Assembly: GCA_026989355.1 (NCBI GenBank)
Contig: JALSJM010000005.1
Location: 408,717-472,716, forward strand
DNA length: 64,000 nucleotides
DNA from: Paracoccaceae bacterium
GTDB lineage: Bacteria; Pseudomonadota; Alphaproteobacteria; Rhodobacterales; Rhodobacteraceae
Reading direction: 5' to 3'
Shown one piece after another: positions 61,424-64,000 of the stretch. Positions within the stretch are counted from its first letter, which is position 1, and each line of letters opens with the position of its first letter. The notes under the pieces are model-generated. The model was not told the origin of the DNA. It saw only the letters and a list, made by a program, of their open reading frames with translations, and ran no database searches. The position numbers were made by a program, and so were the translations under genes.

Positions 61424-62345
61424 CCCCCGTCAGGCTTTCATCGGGCACCGGCCGCAGGGCCGTTTCATCCCTCAGGAAACGCACCGGAACCACCCACCAG
61501 GCGGGCATGGCAGCCGCAATCGCCCGCGCAGCGGCCTCGGACGCGGGCTGATCGCGAAACAGCGCGAAACAGGTAGCACCCGATCCCGACATCCGCGCCA
61601 GCAGGCAGCCGGGCTGCGCCCGCAGAGCCGGAAGAACCTGGCCGATCACCGGCGCGATCTCAATGGCCGGAGCCTCAAGATCATTGCGTTGCTCACGCAG
61701 GAAACCCGCCAGATCGGCGGGTGTCGGAAAGGGGGGGATGGTTTCCGGCATCGGCGGGTTGTCAGGCGCACTCAGGGCACCGAACACCTGTGGCGTGGCC
61801 ACCGGCACCCCCGGATTGACCAGAACCGCGGCGCATTCCGGAAAGGCGGCCGGCAGCGCAGCAAGTGGTGAGATCCGTTCTCCGATACCTCCAAGGCGGG
61901 CCGGACGGCCCTGCAGGCACACCGGCACATCCGCCCCGAGCGATATTGCCATCCGGTGCAGCCGCGCCGGCGCCATCTCCTGTCCGAGCAGGGCCGGAAC
62001 CGCCCGCAATACCGCCGCCGCATCCGATGATCCGCCGCCGATTCCGGCCGCCACCGGCAGGTTCTTTTCCAGCCGGATCGAAAACGCCTGCCCGGGGGCC
62101 GCCATGCGGGCCGCGCGCATGGCCAGGTTGTCTTCGGATCCGGTGCCCTCGGTCTCTGCAGCCAGCCGGGCGGCATGAGGGCCGCTCAGCACAAGGCGGG
62201 GCACCCGCGCCTGTTGCAGGGTGAGCCGATCACCGGCCGAAGCGAAACACACGAGACTGTCAAGCAGGTGATAGCCATCGGTCCTTCGTCCGGTAACATG
62301 CAGCGTCAGGTTGATCTTGGCCGGGGCGAAAGCCTCAATCGCCAT
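61416..62345 (-). CDS. ispE: 4-diphosphocytidyl-2-C-methyl-D-erythritol kinase
   Basis: A 309-residue GHMP kinase of the non-mevalonate isoprenoid pathway. AFAPAKINLTLHVTGRR, PVAAGIGGGSSDAAAVL (ATP loop), SLGADVPVCLQG and MSGSGATCFALF are the four family motifs. Its start overlaps the TPR gene's stop by 11 bases, as commonly seen in Rhodobacterales. It is convergent with ispB, with an 8-base overlap of the coding ends. Confidence 0.94.
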   Translation of the reverse strand: MAIEAFAPAKINLTLHVTGRRTDGYHLLDSLVCFASAGDRLTLQQARVPRLVLSGPHAARLAAETEGTGSEDNLAMRAARMAAPGQAFSIRLEKNLPVAAGIGGGSSDAAAVLRAVPALLGQEMAPARLHRMAISLGADVPVCLQGRPARLGGIGERISPLAALPAAFPECAAVLVNPGVPVATPQVFGALSAPDNPPMPETIPPFPTPADLAGFLREQRNDLEAPAIEIAPVIGQVLPALRAQPGCLLARMSGSGATCFALFRDQPASEAAARAIAAAMPAWWVVPVRFLRDETALRPVPDESLTGAI

Positions 62346-64000
62346 TCCTGCTCACGGCCAGCGGGCTGGCCCCCTCTGCCGCCAGCACCGCGTCCAGCCC
62401 CACCTCAAGCTTGCGCCGGATGCGCTTTTCCTCCTTTTCCTCGGGGCCGAAGGAAAGCGCCCGCTGCCACTGCACGCGGGCCTCGCGGTGGCGACCGACT
62501 ACCCAATAGACATCGCCCAGATGATCGTTGACGATCGGATCGGTGGGCATCAGTTCCGCAGCCCGCTCCATATGCACCACGGCTTCCTCGTAACGACCGA
62601 GCCGGTAAAGCACCCAGCCAAGCGAATCGGTGATATAGCCGTCATCCGGGCGCGCGGCGACGGCCTGCCGGATCATCGCCAGTGCCTCGTCCAGCTTGAT
62701 CCTCTTCTCAACCAGCGAATAGCCAAGGTAATTCAGCACATTGGGCTGACCGGGCTGAAGCTCCAGCGCCTTGCGGAAATCGGCCTCGGCATTCTCCCAT
62801 TCACCGATCCGCTCATGGGCGATGCCACGGGCGTAATAGACGAACCACTGCCCCTTGTCGGGTTTCGCGAAAAGATCGATGGCTTTCCCATAGGCCCTTG
62901 CCGCAGCCCCGAACTGCCTGATCTGGCGATAGGTATCGCCAAGCGCCACATGAACATCGACAAGCTCGGGGCGGGCCTTGGCCAGCTGTTCGAGCACCTC
63001 GACGGCGGCATCGGTGCGGCCAGACCTGCGAAGCGCTTCGGCACGGCCGATTTCGGCCGTTACATAAGCAGGGTCGGAAGGAGCGATCTTCTTGTAGTTC
63101 GCAATCGCCAGGTCATGACGCTGCAGCTTGTCGAACAGCTGCGCCGTCAGCAGGATCGCATCGGAATGTCCGGGGTCAAGCATTTCGGCCATGCGGCTGT
63201 AAATCAGCGTATAGCCGTCATTAGCTTCGCCGCGCAAGGCGCCGGCAACCGTATAGAATACCTCTGCAATGCCTTCGCGGGGCGAGGCAATCAGCCGGAA
63301 GGGCAGCACCTCGCCGGCCGTGAGCCGCGCACGCAAGCCATCGGCCAGAGGATCAGGCAGGGATCCGAAGATTGTGCGGAGCAGTTCCAGCGCATCCCTG
63401 TTGCGTTCGAGCTGACTGAGAATCTGGACATGGGCGATCGCCCCGCGGCGGGTGATCCTCAGGGGGCCGCCCTCCTTGCCCGAGAAGATTCTGTCGGCAC
63501 CCTCGAAATCGCCCGCAGAGGCAATTGCCAGCCCCTTGTGATAAAGCCCGAAAGCGCGCATTCCGCGGGCTGCAACCACTTCGTCGAAGGCTTCCAGCGC
63601 CTCCGACATCCGGCCGGCTCCAAGCCGGGCCCAGGACCTGACCAGCCCATCCACCAGAGGCCCGACCGAATGTTCCTTCAGCATCGCGAGAATGCCTTCG
63701 TAATCTTCCTTGCGCGCCAGATCGGCGATCAGCACCAGATTGGCGGCCTGGCTGTCCGTGCCCGGGGTTTCCTGCATCTGGCGGGCAATTGCTGCCGCAC
63801 GATCAAGATCGCCCACGCCCACGAAAGCGATAAGCGCGTTTTCAAGAAGCATCCGGTTGCCCGGATCGCGGGTCAGCGCCAGCGTGTAATACTCGGCGGC
63901 TTTCGTGTAATCGCTTGAAATGCTCGCATGACGGGCGGCCAGATAGGCGCCAGCGCCGGCTCCGCCCAGAGCGGGTGCCGCACTGCCCGCACCCGTTGCA
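62335..64000 (-). CDS. Tetratricopeptide repeat protein, N-terminus outside the window
   Basis: At least 554 residues; the frame is open through the window end. It contains several TPR units, for example VDVHVALGDTYRQIRQFGAA, the pair EWENAEADFRKALELQPGQPNV, and TDSLGWVLYRLGRYEEAVVHM. Upstream of the first internal ATG at 63852 the frame continues with TPR-like SDYTKAAEYYTLALTRDPGN, so the true start is beyond 64000. Such proteins often carry a secretion signal and act in envelope assembly. It is followed by ispE, with an 11-base overlap. Confidence 0.9.
   Translation of the reverse strand, partial: ATGAGSAAPALGGAGAGAYLAARHASISSDYTKAAEYYTLALTRDPGNRMLLENALIAFVGVGDLDRAAAIARQMQETPGTDSQAANLVLIADLARKEDYEGILAMLKEHSVGPLVDGLVRSWARLGAGRMSEALEAFDEVVAARGMRAFGLYHKGLAIASAGDFEGADRIFSGKEGGPLRITRRGAIAHVQILSQLERNRDALELLRTIFGSLPDPLADGLRARLTAGEVLPFRLIASPREGIAEVFYTVAGALRGEANDGYTLIYSRMAEMLDPGHSDAILLTAQLFDKLQRHDLAIANYKKIAPSDPAYVTAEIGRAEALRRSGRTDAAVEVLEQLAKARPELVDVHVALGDTYRQIRQFGAAARAYGKAIDLFAKPDKGQWFVYYARGIAHERIGEWENAEADFRKALELQPGQPNVLNYLGYSLVEKRIKLDEALAMIRQAVAARPDDGYITDSLGWVLYRLGRYEEAVVHMERAAELMPTDPIVNDHLGDVYWVVGRHREARVQWQRALSFGPEEKEEKRIRRKLEVGLDAVLAAEGASPLAVSRNGD

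Overview
The window is ordinary chromosome of a high-GC alphaproteobacterium, most likely a member of Rhodobacterales (Rhodobacteraceae/Paracoccaceae). Supporting signs are the argH / small lipoprotein / lysA / TIGR02302 block, ftsE-ftsX-plsC, Hint-domain and SPOR-domain proteins of the type seen in this group, a phaA-phaB pair, and CCCCGGAGTATTT-type intergenic elements. I see no insertion sequence, phage, CRISPR array, rRNA or conjugation gene. About 62 protein genes and one tRNA are supported. Coding density is high and many genes overlap by 1, 4 or about 10 bases.

Layout. 1-1271: minus-strand operon of two PaaI-type thioesterases and a MATE exporter cut by the window edge. 1495-9176: two MerR-family regulators followed by a fatty-acid beta-oxidation operon (acyl-CoA dehydrogenase, small RHH-like protein, GST-like protein, fadA-type thiolase, cupin, fadB-type fusion). 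9384-14884: Hint-domain protein, sulfotransferase, acyl-CoA synthetase, a membrane protein resembling an inactivated M48 peptidase, and a SPOR protein. 14949-19507: nucleoside salvage operon cdd-deoA-deoB-add-upp. 19680-23990: malic enzyme and propionyl-CoA synthetase, each behind an operator-like sequence. 24039-33144: nadK, glyA, a lipoprotein, a small membrane protein, an alpha/beta hydrolase, the hydantoinase/oxoprolinase pair hyuA-hyuB, and galE. 33478-33554: tRNA-Met with a canonical promoter. 33608-43539: hemF, a lipoprotein, an unusual SDR, an RsmC-like methyltransferase, clpS, a HAD hydrolase, a D,D-carboxypeptidase, plsC, ftsX, ftsE and a zinc-ribbon membrane protein. 43647-49447: argH, lipoprotein, lysA and TIGR02302. 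49477-58173: tlpA-like, ttcA, an EAL protein, yidC-MOSC-engB, phaA and phaB. 58208-64000: EamA transporter, DUF465, a methyltransferase, DUF2007, a polyprenyl synthase, ispE and a TPR protein cut by the window end.

How the genes fit together. Much of the window concerns acyl-CoA flux. The beta-oxidation operon, acyl-CoA synthetase, thioesterases and propionyl-CoA synthetase feed acetyl- and propionyl-CoA. The malic enzyme drains C4 acids. PhaA and PhaB divert acetyl-CoA to polyhydroxybutyrate. The salvage operon covers nucleoside breakdown and reuse. The rest is housekeeping: envelope biogenesis, isoprenoid precursors, tRNA and rRNA modification, lysine, arginine and heme synthesis.

There is no obvious novel multi-gene system. 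The most interesting signals are small: a 29-bp nearly perfect palindrome lying on the predicted phaA start point, operator-like palindromes before five other genes or operons, a hairpin and TTG start between phaA and phaB, and four proteins that keep a recognisable fold but lack key catalytic residues (M48-like, SDR, Hint, GGDEF).
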